DNA from: JAVHLK01 sp043806215
GTDB lineage: Bacteria; Desulfobacterota; Desulfomonilia; Desulfomonilales; Desulfomonilaceae
Assembly (NCBI GenBank): GCA_043806215.1
Contig: JAZDHD010000463.1
Coordinates: forward strand, 1 to 30,420
Length of the DNA: 30,420 nucleotides
Reading direction: 5' to 3'
Below, one piece after another: positions 1-6,395 of the stretch. The stretch's first letter is position 1. Each line of letters begins with the position of its first letter. The position numbers and the translations under genes were made by a program. The notes beneath the pieces are model-generated. The model ran no database searches. It was not told the DNA's origin and worked only from the letters and a program-made list of their open reading frames with translations.

Positions 1-1
1 G

Positions 2-340
2 TCTAACCTCACCGCCATGATTCGGAAAGTCGTGGAGATTTGTGAACGGCACCACATCGAGGTCGGCGTCATAGCTCATGCGGGCGACGGAAACCTTCAT
101 CCCTGCATGGTGTTCGACCGTCGGGATGAAGACGAGTTCGAGAGGGTGAGGAAGGTTTGCGCGGACCTGGTGCCCGAAGCTCTGGCCTTGGGCGGCACAC
201 TCTCGGGAGAGCACGGGATAGGCATTGCCAAGGCGCCCTTTCTCAATCTCGAGATGGATCCCGTGGCGCTGCGGACCATGAAGGGAATCAAAGACTATTT
301 CGATCCCAAGGGCATACTCAATCCCGGCAAGTTTGTGTGA
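2..340 (+). CDS. FAD-linked oxidase C-terminal part (GlcD / D-lactate dehydrogenase type), 5' truncated
   Basis: Only the last 112 residues are present; the reading frame is open to the left edge, so the ATG at 17 is internal. The piece holds the C-terminal cap domain of the VAO/PCMH flavoprotein family that includes glycolate oxidase GlcD and D-lactate dehydrogenase. Diagnostic motifs are HAGDGNLHP, which in the family carries metal/substrate-contacting histidines, GGTLSGEHGIGIAK, and the ending DPKGILNPGKFV, the usual C-terminus of GlcD-like proteins. Such enzymes oxidise 2-hydroxy acids with FAD and usually pass electrons to a partner iron-sulfur protein. No partner follows here, so one would have to lie upstream of the window. 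The substrate cannot be told from this fragment. Confidence 0.93.
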   Translation, partial: SNLTAMIRKVVEICERHHIEVGVIAHAGDGNLHPCMVFDRRDEDEFERVRKVCADLVPEALALGGTLSGEHGIGIAKAPFLNLEMDPVALRTMKGIKDYFDPKGILNPGKFV

Positions 341-403
341 ATATCCATGGCTAGTGGCTGTTAACAAACTACAATGAATCACGAAAGCCCTCGGCATTGA
401 CAG

Positions 404-485
404 CCACTCCGGGGCTTCGCCTCGGAGGTGGGGCATGAAGAGCGCACCATGCGCCATAATTGGGGGGGAGACCATCTCCCCCCCA
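404..485. repeat. Two hairpins in the gap before cbiG
   Basis: Positions 404-431 can form a stem with a TTCG loop and one bulge. Positions 461-471 and 475-485 are a perfect 11-bp inverted repeat (G7-rich arm, C7-rich arm) with a 3-nt loop, followed by another C run. Neither has a T-tract, so neither is a convincing intrinsic terminator. The G/C-run hairpin resembles those at 29154-29171 and the G runs near 26530 and 26640, so it probably belongs to a dispersed intergenic repeat family. Confidence 0.6.
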
Positions 486-535
486 AGCCCCCCCATCGTG
501 CATCCGACCAGGGTCACATGTCGGAGGACTTACAT

Positions 536-1342
536 ATGAAGCTAGCGGTGATTACTCTTTCCAACCAGGGGGCTTTCCTTGCCGGTCGGGTGGCGGAAAG
601 TCTTCCCGGGGCCGAGGTCTATGCTCACCGGAGCGTTGAAGCCGGTGCAGAGGTCAAGAGATTCGACCGAATCGTCGAGTTGACCGCGGACATCTTTCGC
701 CGTTACCCGGGCCTGGTGTACATTGCCCCTGTTGGTGTTGCGGTGCGGGCTCTGGCACCGCACATCCGGCACAAACTGTCCGATCCTGCGGTGGTAGCGG
801 TGGATGTGGGCGGTCGATGGGCAGTGAGCCTGCTCAGCGGCCACGAAGGCGGGGCAAACGATCTTGCCCTGGCCGTGAGCAACGTCCTGTCCGCGGAACC
901 GGTGATATCCACCACCACCGAAGCGCTGAAGCGCCTCATCGTGGGGATCGGGTGCCGCAGGGGAACGGATTCCGCAGCGATCGTCCATGCGGTGCGGACG
1001 GTGTTGAAGGACGCGGATCTCGTCATCGCGGAAGTGAGGTTGCTGGCATCCGCGGACATCAAGGCCGACGAAGGCGGACTGTTGGCTGCATCACGTGAAC
1101 TCGGGGTTCCCATCCGCTTCATCTCGTCCCGGGAGATCCGGAATTCGACACGCTGCTTCACGCATTCCGAGTTCGTGAAAGACAAGGTCAATCTCCCCGC
1201 AGTTGCGGAACCGTGTGCACTGCTCGCGGGGAGCAGAACCACGTTGCTGGTCCCCAAGAAGACATATGATGGAGTCGTGGTCGCGGTGGCGAGGGAGCGC
1301 TTTTTGTGGTCGGAATATTTCCAAGCGGGCAGGAAGGAATGA
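536..1342 (+). CDS. cbiG: Cobalt-precorrin-5A hydrolase CbiG
   Basis: This is a 268-residue protein of anaerobic cobalamin biosynthesis. CbiG opens the delta-lactone of cobalt-precorrin-5A and releases acetaldehyde. I chose the ATG at 536 because GGAGG at 523-527 sits 8 nt upstream; the frame is open further upstream but that part is low-complexity and not CbiG-like. The N-terminal domain (about 1-110) starts MKLAVITLSNQG and contains YIAPVGVAVRALAP and LLSGHEGGANDLA, both typical of CbiG_N. The C-terminal domain (about 135-265) contains GIGCRRGT and ends with a VAVARE segment typical of CbiG_C. The neighbour cbiJ acts in the same pathway, but about 300 bp of repeats separate them. No further cobalamin genes are in the window. 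Confidence 0.93.
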   Translation: MKLAVITLSNQGAFLAGRVAESLPGAEVYAHRSVEAGAEVKRFDRIVELTADIFRRYPGLVYIAPVGVAVRALAPHIRHKLSDPAVVAVDVGGRWAVSLLSGHEGGANDLALAVSNVLSAEPVISTTTEALKRLIVGIGCRRGTDSAAIVHAVRTVLKDADLVIAEVRLLASADIKADEGGLLAASRELGVPIRFISSREIRNSTRCFTHSEFVKDKVNLPAVAEPCALLAGSRTTLLVPKKTYDGVVVAVARERFLWSEYFQAGRKE

Positions 1343-1435
1343 ACCGCCAAGGCGCCGAGATGCGGACGGAACCGTCCCCGGATGAAGTAGGACCGGTATT
1401 CTACCGGTCACTCCGGCGGAACGCCGGTCCTGGAC

Positions 1436-1566
1436 ACATACCGGCACGGAGGCCGGTGCTACTGAAGACATACCGGCACGGAGGCCGGTGCTACTGAAGA
1501 CATACCGGCACGGAGGCCGGCGCTACTGAAGACGAACCGGCAGGATGCCGGTGCTACTGATGCCGG
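1436..1566. repeat. 32-bp tandem repeat array of GC hairpins between cbiG and cbiJ
   Basis: The unit ccggcacggaggccggtgct followed by actgaagacata recurs with an exact 32-bp period; units start at 1441, 1473, 1505 and 1537, and a partial fifth begins about 1562. The first three are nearly identical and the fourth is degenerate. Each contains the inverted repeat ccggc...gccgg. The core cacggaggcc also occurs, in either orientation, at about 17048-17070, 28979-28995, 29120-29142 and 30344-30366, so this is an expanded member of a dispersed family. Units are contiguous, with no unique spacers. Confidence 0.85.
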
Positions 1567-1639
1567 TTTGTGGCTCGCCGTGGTCGAGCAGTCGAAACAG
1601 GATGCTGAGGATAATCGAAAAGGGCAGGCATTTCGAGCC

Positions 1640-2419
1640 ATGATCTTGCTCATTGGCGGAACAAGTGAAACCGCTCCGCTGGGATCGGCGCTCGCATCGG
1701 CCGGATGGAAGGTCCTCGTTTCCACGGCTACCGACGTCCCCCTCGACGTGGGTGATCATCCGAATGTAATGCATCGTTCAGGGAAACTTGACGAAGGCGG
1801 GATGGCTCGGCTCATGGCGGAGACGGGAATCCGTATCGTGGTGGACGCGTCCCACCCATATGCTTCAGCCGTCCGGTCCACTGCACGAGTGGTTTGTCAT
1901 CGGCTGGGCATCCCTTACCTTACTTTTGTCCGTCCCTCCATGGTAGAGGAAGAGGACTTCATTCATTTCGCGGCCGACCATGAGCACGCAGCGCGGGAAG
2001 CCTTCGCGTTCGGCCGACCGGTGCTGCTCACAACGGGTTCGCGCAATCTCGCACCCTATGCAGCGGAAGCCGGGCGGACCGGAATCCCTCTCATCGCGAG
2101 GGTGCTCGACCATCCCGACTCACTGGATGCGTGCCGCGGTGCGGGCATCCCTGAAACCAACATAGTCACCGGCAGAGGCCCGTTTTCCAGGCAAGAGAAC
2201 CGGTCCGTGATCCGGCGTTTTTCCATTGGGTGCCTGGTGACCAAGGACAGCGGTGCAGCCGGCGGGGTCCCGGAAAAGATTGCAGCCGCCCGGCAGGAGA
2301 ATTGCCGTGTTGTGGTGGTAAACAGGCCCGAACGGACCGATGAGACGACCTGTTCGACCTTCGAGGAAGTGCTCGCTGCGGTGAGGACTCTCGTCCCGGC
2401 AAACACGCCCGGATGTTGA
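1640..2419 (+). CDS. cbiJ: Cobalt-precorrin-6A reductase CbiJ/CobK
   Basis: This is a 259-residue reductase that uses NAD(P)H to reduce the macrocycle of (cobalt-)precorrin-6A in cobalamin synthesis. The N-terminus MILLIGGTSE (residues 1-10) is the nucleotide-binding start of the family. VVDASHPYA (about 67-75) is the strongest family signature, and LLTTGSRNLAPY and GRGPFS are also conserved CbiJ/CobK segments. I placed the start at ATG 1640 because it gives the canonical N-terminus; the ribosome-binding site (agggcagg) is weak and somewhat distant. The frame is open upstream to a TTG at 1568, but that stretch is repeat-derived. Cobalt-dependent (CbiJ) versus oxygen-dependent (CobK) use is inferred from the neighbouring cbiG. 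The stop codon lies inside the -35 element proposed for the next gene. Confidence 0.92.
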   Translation: MILLIGGTSETAPLGSALASAGWKVLVSTATDVPLDVGDHPNVMHRSGKLDEGGMARLMAETGIRIVVDASHPYASAVRSTARVVCHRLGIPYLTFVRPSMVEEEDFIHFAADHEHAAREAFAFGRPVLLTTGSRNLAPYAAEAGRTGIPLIARVLDHPDSLDACRGAGIPETNIVTGRGPFSRQENRSVIRRFSIGCLVTKDSGAAGGVPEKIAAARQENCRVVVVNRPERTDETTCSTFEEVLAAVRTLVPANTPGC

Positions 2420-2444
2420 CATACTGATGCGCTGGAAATATGCT
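2416..2444 (+). promoter_or_regulatory. Candidate sigma-70 promoter for a leaderless antitoxin mRNA
   Basis: TTGACA at 2416-2421 matches the -35 consensus exactly. TATGCT at 2439-2444 follows after a 17-bp spacer. The antitoxin ATG is at 2452, only 7 nt beyond the -10 box, where transcription would normally begin, and there is no Shine-Dalgarno sequence. This predicts a leaderless or nearly leaderless transcript. Confidence 0.55.
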
Positions 2445-2451
2445 TTGATGT

Positions 2452-2730
2452 ATGAGAACAACCGTGAGAATAGACGATGACCTGCTCAAGAAGGCGAAAA
2501 GACGTGCCGCGGAGCAGGGGTGCACATTGACCTCGCTCATGGAAGATGGTCTGAGGCCGGCACTCGCCGAAGACAAACCACCACTGCAGAAACGTGTGAG
2601 ATTGCCGGTGTCCAAGGCATCCGGCGGAGTTCTCCCGGGAGTTGACCTCAACCGATGGAGCGAGTTGGAGGAGGTGATGAACCGCCAACCGCGACAATCT
2701 ATTTCAGAAGAGGGGGCGCCGAGTGGTTAA
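2452..2730 (+). CDS. VapB-like ribbon-helix-helix antitoxin, no toxin partner
   Basis: This 92-residue protein begins MRTTVRIDDDLLKKAKRRAA, a ribbon-helix-helix N-terminus of the VapB/DUF2191 type (one beta strand, then two helices up to about residue 40). The middle (about 50-72) has GGVLPGVDLNRWSELEEVM, resembling the toxin-wrapping tail of VapB antitoxins whose genes normally overlap vapC. No PIN-domain toxin follows. After residue 75 the sequence looks unrelated to the family, and the gene runs into the end of a convergent lipoprotein gene with a 32-bp overlap. The ending may therefore be a replaced tail left after loss of vapC. Expected roles are DNA-binding autorepressor or orphan antitoxin that could neutralise a toxin encoded elsewhere. 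Confidence 0.75.
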   Translation: MRTTVRIDDDLLKKAKRRAAEQGCTLTSLMEDGLRPALAEDKPPLQKRVRLPVSKASGGVLPGVDLNRWSELEEVMNRQPRQSISEEGAPSG

Positions 2731-3004
2731 GGATCTTCATCTGTTTCTCCACGGTTCGCCTCCACTCTTCGTCTTTCCTTCTCTCTTCCGCTTCCTTTTC
2801 TTCTTGGCGCCGACGGTCACGCTCTACCTCAATTTTACGCTTGCACTCCTTGTAGCATTTTTCTTCGGCTTCGGGCGATCCCCCCGGGCATTTATGATGG
2901 CATTCGATGGAGTCTGAAACTGAATCCACAACCGAACGTCCGATGCTCGCGCAACCTGAAAGGAAGGGGACGGCAAAGACCACGACAATTGCGGCTCCAC
3001 GCAT
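2699..3004 (-). CDS. Small lipoprotein with twin CX3C motif and charged helical tail
   Basis: This 101-residue protein starts at ATG 3004, chosen because the minus strand reads GGAGGAG 8 nt before it; an upstream ATG at 3040 has only a poor site. Residues 1-18 form a lipoprotein signal (positive start, hydrophobic core, lipobox LSGC with Cys18). The mature part has C35, C39, C50 and C54, that is CX3C-X10-CX3C. It then has a strongly charged Arg/Glu/Lys stretch (about 55-90), likely a long helix or coiled coil. I do not recognise the family. Paired CX3C motifs in short helical hairpins usually form two disulfides, which would fit a periplasmic or outer-membrane location. The 3' end overlaps the convergent antitoxin gene. 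Confidence 0.7.
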   Translation of the reverse strand: MRGAAIVVVFAVPFLSGCASIGRSVVDSVSDSIECHHKCPGGSPEAEEKCYKECKRKIEVERDRRRQEEKEAEERRKDEEWRRTVEKQMKILNHSAPPLLK

Positions 3005-3189
3005 GCGCTGTGCTCCTCCACTTGATTGCGGTTTCTTCATCCGGACTCATATCCCATGATCAAGTCCTTCGGAGAAAGGCCGGCCAAACCCGAACCATAA
3101 GTCCGTGCCAAAGGAGTCTACTATGGCAACTAAGGACGTTCAACAGGAGACTTGACAGGGAGGTTCAGGTTGTTCGCCGATTTCCGGCC

Positions 3190-3218
3190 TTGACATTGCC
3201 GCGGTCACGCGGTAGCCT
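3190..3218 (+). promoter_or_regulatory. Candidate promoter for the ilvB leader transcript
   Basis: TTGACA at 3190-3195 and TAGCCT at 3213-3218 are separated by 17 bp. The -35 is perfect and the -10 is weak. It lies about 35-40 nt upstream of the leader peptide start at 3260, as expected for an attenuated amino-acid operon. Nothing else gene-like was seen between 3005 and 3259. Confidence 0.45.
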
Positions 3219-3259
3219 TCGTTTCGTTCAACTATGGAATCCCGAGGCATGGTCCTGCT

Positions 3260-3361
3260 ATGAGATACGACGAAAACATGACTTCGCAGATCACTCTTAC
3301 GGGCACTATTCTGCTTAGCGTTGTCGTCGTCGTTGGCGTCGTTCGAACCGGTGCGCCGTAG
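3260..3361 (+). CDS. ivbL: Branched-chain amino-acid leader peptide (IvbL-like)
   Basis: This 33-codon frame reads from ATG 3260 (MRYDENM...) or, less likely, ATG 3278, to TAG 3359-3361. The second half is loaded with Ile, Leu and Val, including LLSVVVVVGVVRTGAP at the end. The E. coli ilvB leader IvbL is 32 residues and, as I recall it, also ends in Val runs followed by GNAP. The peptide has no function beyond stalling the ribosome when Val/Leu/Ile tRNAs are uncharged. A GAGG at 3244-3247 is a modest ribosome-binding site. A terminator and ilvB follow directly, which makes the assignment much stronger than the codons alone. Confidence 0.8.
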   Translation: MRYDENMTSQITLTGTILLSVVVVVGVVRTGAP

Positions 3362-3409
3362 CGGGATCCTCCTCCAACGAAAGAAAAAGCCCCCGTCGGC
3401 GCAGACCGG
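3348..3409 (+). promoter_or_regulatory. Antiterminator pairing of the ilvB attenuator
   Basis: Segment ccggtgcgcc (3348-3357), overlapping the last leader codons, can pair with ggcgca (3398-3403) and ccgg (3406-3409), leaving a 2-nt bulge. These are the loop and inner arms of the terminator. A ribosome paused on the Val codons (about 3317-3343) would leave 3348-3357 exposed and favour this pairing. A ribosome reaching the stop codon would cover it and let the terminator form. The pairing was found by eye; no folding energy was computed. Confidence 0.6.
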
Positions 3410-3424
3410 CGGGGGCTTTTTTTT
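3388..3424 (+). terminator. Rho-independent terminator (ilvB attenuator)
   Basis: A 12-bp stem, 3388-3399 against 3406-3417 with one G-T pair, closes a 6-nt loop (3400-3405) and is followed by eight T residues at 3417-3424. It begins 27 nt after the leader stop codon and ends 63 nt before the ilvB ATG, so it can interrupt ilvB transcription. Confidence 0.9.
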
Positions 3425-3487
3425 GTGCAGTTTCCCCAAAGGCCGCCGGACGACTCGACGAGGCACGAGACAAAGGAGAACAAGCCG

Positions 3488-5206
3488 ATGAATAGAAGGA
3501 CCGGAGCGCAGATCACTATTGAATTGCTTGAACGGCAAGGCGTGCGCGTGATCGCAGGAATTCCCGGCGGCGCTAATTTACCTCTTTACGACGCGTTGGC
3601 GCAAAGCGTCAAAATCAGGCACGTCCTCGCCCGACACGAGCAAGGCGCGGGATTCATCGCTCAGGGCATGGCCCGGGTCACCGGGCTCCCCCAGGTTTGC
3701 TTTGCCACTTCAGGGCCGGGGGTTACCAACGCACTGACCGCCATAGCCGACGCGAAACTCGACTCCATCCCGGTCATCTGCATCACCGGCCAGGTGTCGC
3801 AAGACCTCATCGGCACAGACGCGTTCCAAGAGGTTGATACGTGCGGCCTGAGCAGTCACATCACCAAACGCAACTTCCTTGTCCGCTCCGCCGCGGAACT
3901 TCTCGAAGTCATTCCCGACGCGTTCCGCATTGCCGCGTCCGGACGCCCCGGCCCGGTCCTTATCGACATCCCCAAGGACGTCCAATGCGAGCTTGTGGAA
4001 TTCGATGCCTGGCCCGAACCGGCTCTGCCCGATCCGCCTCCCGCGTTTGACCCCGACGCGGTGCAACGGGCGGCCGATCTGATAAATGCCGCTCAACGGC
4101 CCATTCTCTACGTCGGCGGCGGAGTCATCCAGTCGGGGGCAAGCCCCTTGGCCGTCAGTCTGGCCGAGAAATGTTCCATGCCGGTAACCATGACTCTCAT
4201 GGGGCTTGGAGCCGTTCCTGCCGATCATCCGTACTGTCTGGGCATGTTGGGAATGCACGCAGCCCGATACACCAATCTCGCGTTGGAGCAATGCGATTTG
4301 CTCATCGCTGCCGGTGCGCGGTTCGACGACCGCGCCACGGGCAAGGTTTCCGAGTTCTGCCCGGAGTCGGGCATTATTCACATAGACATCGATCACAAGG
4401 AGCTGGATAAGATCAAGACCGCTCATGTCGGGATACTGGGCGACGTGAGCGAGGTGTTGCGGGCACTCCTCCCCCTGGCCGAAGAGAAGCCGCGGGCTGA
4501 TTGGCTTGCCCATGTCCGGCATCTCAAGACGAGATATCCGTTGTTCAGTCCCTCCGGGGGGGATTTGCGCATGCCCCGTGAGCTGATAGTCAGAACTGCC
4601 GAGCTTCTCGACGAGGACACCATCGTGGCCACCGATGTGGGGCAGCACCAGATGTGGACGGCTCAGGTGTACCCCTTCCAAAAACCTCGTCAGTGGCTCA
4701 CCTCGGGTGCTTTGGGCACCATGGGGTTTGGCGTTCCTGCGGCCATTGGAGCGGCCCTGGCCTGCCCCGACCGGCGGGTGGTCTGCTTCAGCGGCGACGG
4801 CAGTTTCCTGATGAACGTTCAGGAACTCGCGACGGCCGTCGAACAGAACGTGAATGTGAAGATCGTCTTGATGAACAACAACTCACTTGGTTTGGTGCAT
4901 CAGCAACAGGACCTCTTCTATGAAGGAAGGTTCTTCGCATCGCGTTATGAAAAACAGGTCGATTTTGTGGGCATTGCCCGGGGGTTCGGCATGAAGGCCT
5001 TTGACCTGGCCGTCGGCCGGGACCCTTCGAGAACCCTGGCACGTGGATTGCGGCACTACGGACCGTGTCTCATCCATGCTCCCATCCATGAGAACGCACA
5101 GGTCTATCCCATGGTTCCCCCCGGAGCAGCCAACAGAAACATGATCGAGAGTTCAGGATGTACCGAGTCCGATGGTTTCGTGCGTTCGGCACGAGCCGTG
5201 AGGTAG
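3488..5206 (+). CDS. ilvB: Acetolactate (acetohydroxyacid) synthase large subunit IlvB
   Basis: This 572-residue ThDP enzyme joins two pyruvates, or pyruvate and 2-oxobutyrate, in the first step of Val/Leu/Ile synthesis. The start at 3488 has AAGGAG 9 nt upstream. Glu51 in RHEQGAGFIAQGMAR is the ThDP-activating glutamate. GTDAFQEVD and RFDDRATGKVSEFCP are typical of biosynthetic AHAS. GDGSFLMN (about 436) through NNN (about 462) is the ThDP-Mg motif. The ending YPMVPPGAANRNM is very like E. coli IlvB, with about 25 extra residues behind it. It lies downstream of an attenuator. No regulatory small subunit (IlvN/IlvH) follows; the next 530 bp are repeats. The enzyme would need a small subunit from elsewhere or work alone. 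Confidence 0.96.
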   Translation: MNRRTGAQITIELLERQGVRVIAGIPGGANLPLYDALAQSVKIRHVLARHEQGAGFIAQGMARVTGLPQVCFATSGPGVTNALTAIADAKLDSIPVICITGQVSQDLIGTDAFQEVDTCGLSSHITKRNFLVRSAAELLEVIPDAFRIAASGRPGPVLIDIPKDVQCELVEFDAWPEPALPDPPPAFDPDAVQRAADLINAAQRPILYVGGGVIQSGASPLAVSLAEKCSMPVTMTLMGLGAVPADHPYCLGMLGMHAARYTNLALEQCDLLIAAGARFDDRATGKVSEFCPESGIIHIDIDHKELDKIKTAHVGILGDVSEVLRALLPLAEEKPRADWLAHVRHLKTRYPLFSPSGGDLRMPRELIVRTAELLDEDTIVATDVGQHQMWTAQVYPFQKPRQWLTSGALGTMGFGVPAAIGAALACPDRRVVCFSGDGSFLMNVQELATAVEQNVNVKIVLMNNNSLGLVHQQQDLFYEGRFFASRYEKQVDFVGIARGFGMKAFDLAVGRDPSRTLARGLRHYGPCLIHAPIHENAQVYPMVPPGAANRNMIESSGCTESDGFVRSARAVR

Positions 5207-5740
5207 TATCCGCCAGGAAGTGAAAGATTGAGGAATAGTATCACCACCAAGACACAAAGTCACCAAGGAAGAGAAGAGATTTATCCACAGATTGCACAGA
5301 TGAACACAGATGGTGTAGGGGTAGGCCCCCATAGGCGCCAGCTTTTGCAACATGGCAAATCGGGCCGCTACCGGCGTGGTGCACAAATCACGGGCTGCAC
5401 ACCGTTTTCGGTGTTGAGATGCAGCGATCTTAATGTGCCGAAGGCACTTAGGAATTATAGCCGGGGGATTCATCCCCCGGAAAGAATGGGAGCAGCCAAA
5501 TAGGATTTCCGTCCCGAAGGGACGGCGCACGATAGGCATGCAGAGTGGAGCGTACGCCTGAGTCCCTTCAGGACGCGCTCGTGAATACTCGGGGGTGCAA
5601 CGTTTCCGGGCCTTGAAAGGCCCGGCTAAGATCGCGTGTCCCTTCGGGACGCTAAGAAAAACCGTGAACCAGACCACGTACACGCTTATGTTATCGCATA
5701 TGGGGTAGGCCCCCGTGCCTACCCTGAACTCTGTCTCCTC
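5207..5740. repeat. Gene-free repeat block with two dispersed repeat types
   Basis: No convincing gene is present. Positions 5241-5313 carry caccaagacacaaagtcacc followed by atccacagattgcacagatg, simple phrases that recur between genes in many environmental bacterial genomes. Positions 5447-5655 hold a modular hairpin element with stems at 5461-5480, 5509-5525, 5562-5574, 5606-5625 and 5638-5650. It is repeated, inverted, at 30070-30290. Short phrases around ggggtaggccccc appear at 5320 and 5701. Whether the block is transcribed is unknown. Confidence 0.8.
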
Positions 5741-6034
5741 TCATAGAGGGGATGCCTCCCGCAACACACGATCCCTGATTCTCGGACGCAGACCTCGCTC
5801 ACTCACAACGTCTACTTTGCAGCCGAGTAGATCGCCGAGTTCTCGGATGAGTGCATTGTGCTGAAGCAAGCTTGTACTTTCGTCCAATTCGACAAGGAAG
5901 TCCACGTCACTGTCCGGTCCTGCGTCTCCTCCGGCTACCGAGCCGAAGACCCGCACATTGCGGGCGCCACGGCGTTCCGCCGCCTCAAGGATTTCCTCTC
6001 TCTTTTCTTCAAGAAGGCTCCTGATGCTCACCAT
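5741..6034 (-). CDS. MntA-type nucleotidyltransferase, minimal, no HEPN partner seen
   Basis: This 97-residue protein starts at ATG 6034, preceded on the minus strand by GAGGTGG about 5 nt upstream; the frame runs on upstream but without family similarity. GSVAGGDAGPDSDVDFLVE (residues 31-49) is the GS-x-DxD motif of minimal DNA-polymerase-beta-type nucleotidyltransferases, with Asp43 and Asp45 as metal ligands. KVDVVSERGL (about 73-82) supplies the third acidic residue, Asp75. In MntA-HepT modules this enzyme AMPylates and silences a HEPN toxin (DUF86) encoded next to it. Here the downstream side (below 5741) is repeat DNA, so the protein is either orphaned or works with a partner elsewhere. 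Confidence 0.85.
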   Translation of the reverse strand: MVSIRSLLEEKREEILEAAERRGARNVRVFGSVAGGDAGPDSDVDFLVELDESTSLLQHNALIRELGDLLGCKVDVVSERGLRPRIRDRVLREASPL

Positions 6035-6185
6035 TCCACCTCGTTCCCTTACCGCACGGCGGCCCTGCTCCGATTCCAGTATTACCTTACCGTGCCGGTC
6101 TCGGCAAGGAAGGTTGGTGATACCCACCAATGAGCTTTGTTCCAGGTGCCTGCCGGCGTCGTTTCTCGGGATTTCATGGAAGACC

Positions 6186-6390
6186 GTGACACGTGCGGTG
6201 CCCGGGCCTCCATTTGCTCCGCTCCCCGTTACGTGCTACAAACGATGGATGAGTGTACGTGACCGGCAGTGACTCACACGAGATGCCAAGAGTCCTGACC
6301 CGGGAAATCTCAGGTATCGTTTGTGCCGAGACATCCACTGAGTACCCGTACCAATATGGTTCCGGACTTCCCACGGTTTCAAAGGAGAAT
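6186..6390 (+). repeat. Upstream duplicated block, left copy
   Basis: This gene-free stretch before the DnaK-like gene matches 16195-16386 at roughly four bases in five by eye. Shared phrases include cacgtgcggtg, ccccgttacgtgctacaa, cctgacccgg and aatctcagg. It probably carries the promoter and 5' leader of the downstream gene and marks the left edge of a locus duplication. The right copy lacks the AAAGGAGA ribosome-binding site present here at 6381-6388. Confidence 0.8.
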
Positions 6391-6395
6391 GTCCA

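Noticed and set aside
341..535. Possible cobalamin riboswitch before cbiG (phrase agccactcc)
   Set aside because: Only a few bases resemble the B12 box; the surrounding structure is a simple hairpin and the other conserved riboswitch blocks are not visible.
1436..1566. CRISPR array
   Set aside because: The 32-bp units are directly contiguous with no unique spacers, and no cas gene is in the window.
2731..3040. vapC toxin after the VapB-like gene
   Set aside because: No plus-strand frame with PIN-domain acidic residues is present; the region is the minus-strand lipoprotein gene.
3710..4681. 323-codon minus-strand frame opposite ilvB
   Set aside because: It lies fully inside the well-supported ilvB gene and shows no protein-family features.
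5153..5683. 176-codon minus-strand frame after ilvB
   Set aside because: It translates the hairpin repeat block and the ilvB tail; the composition is repeat-like and there is no family match.
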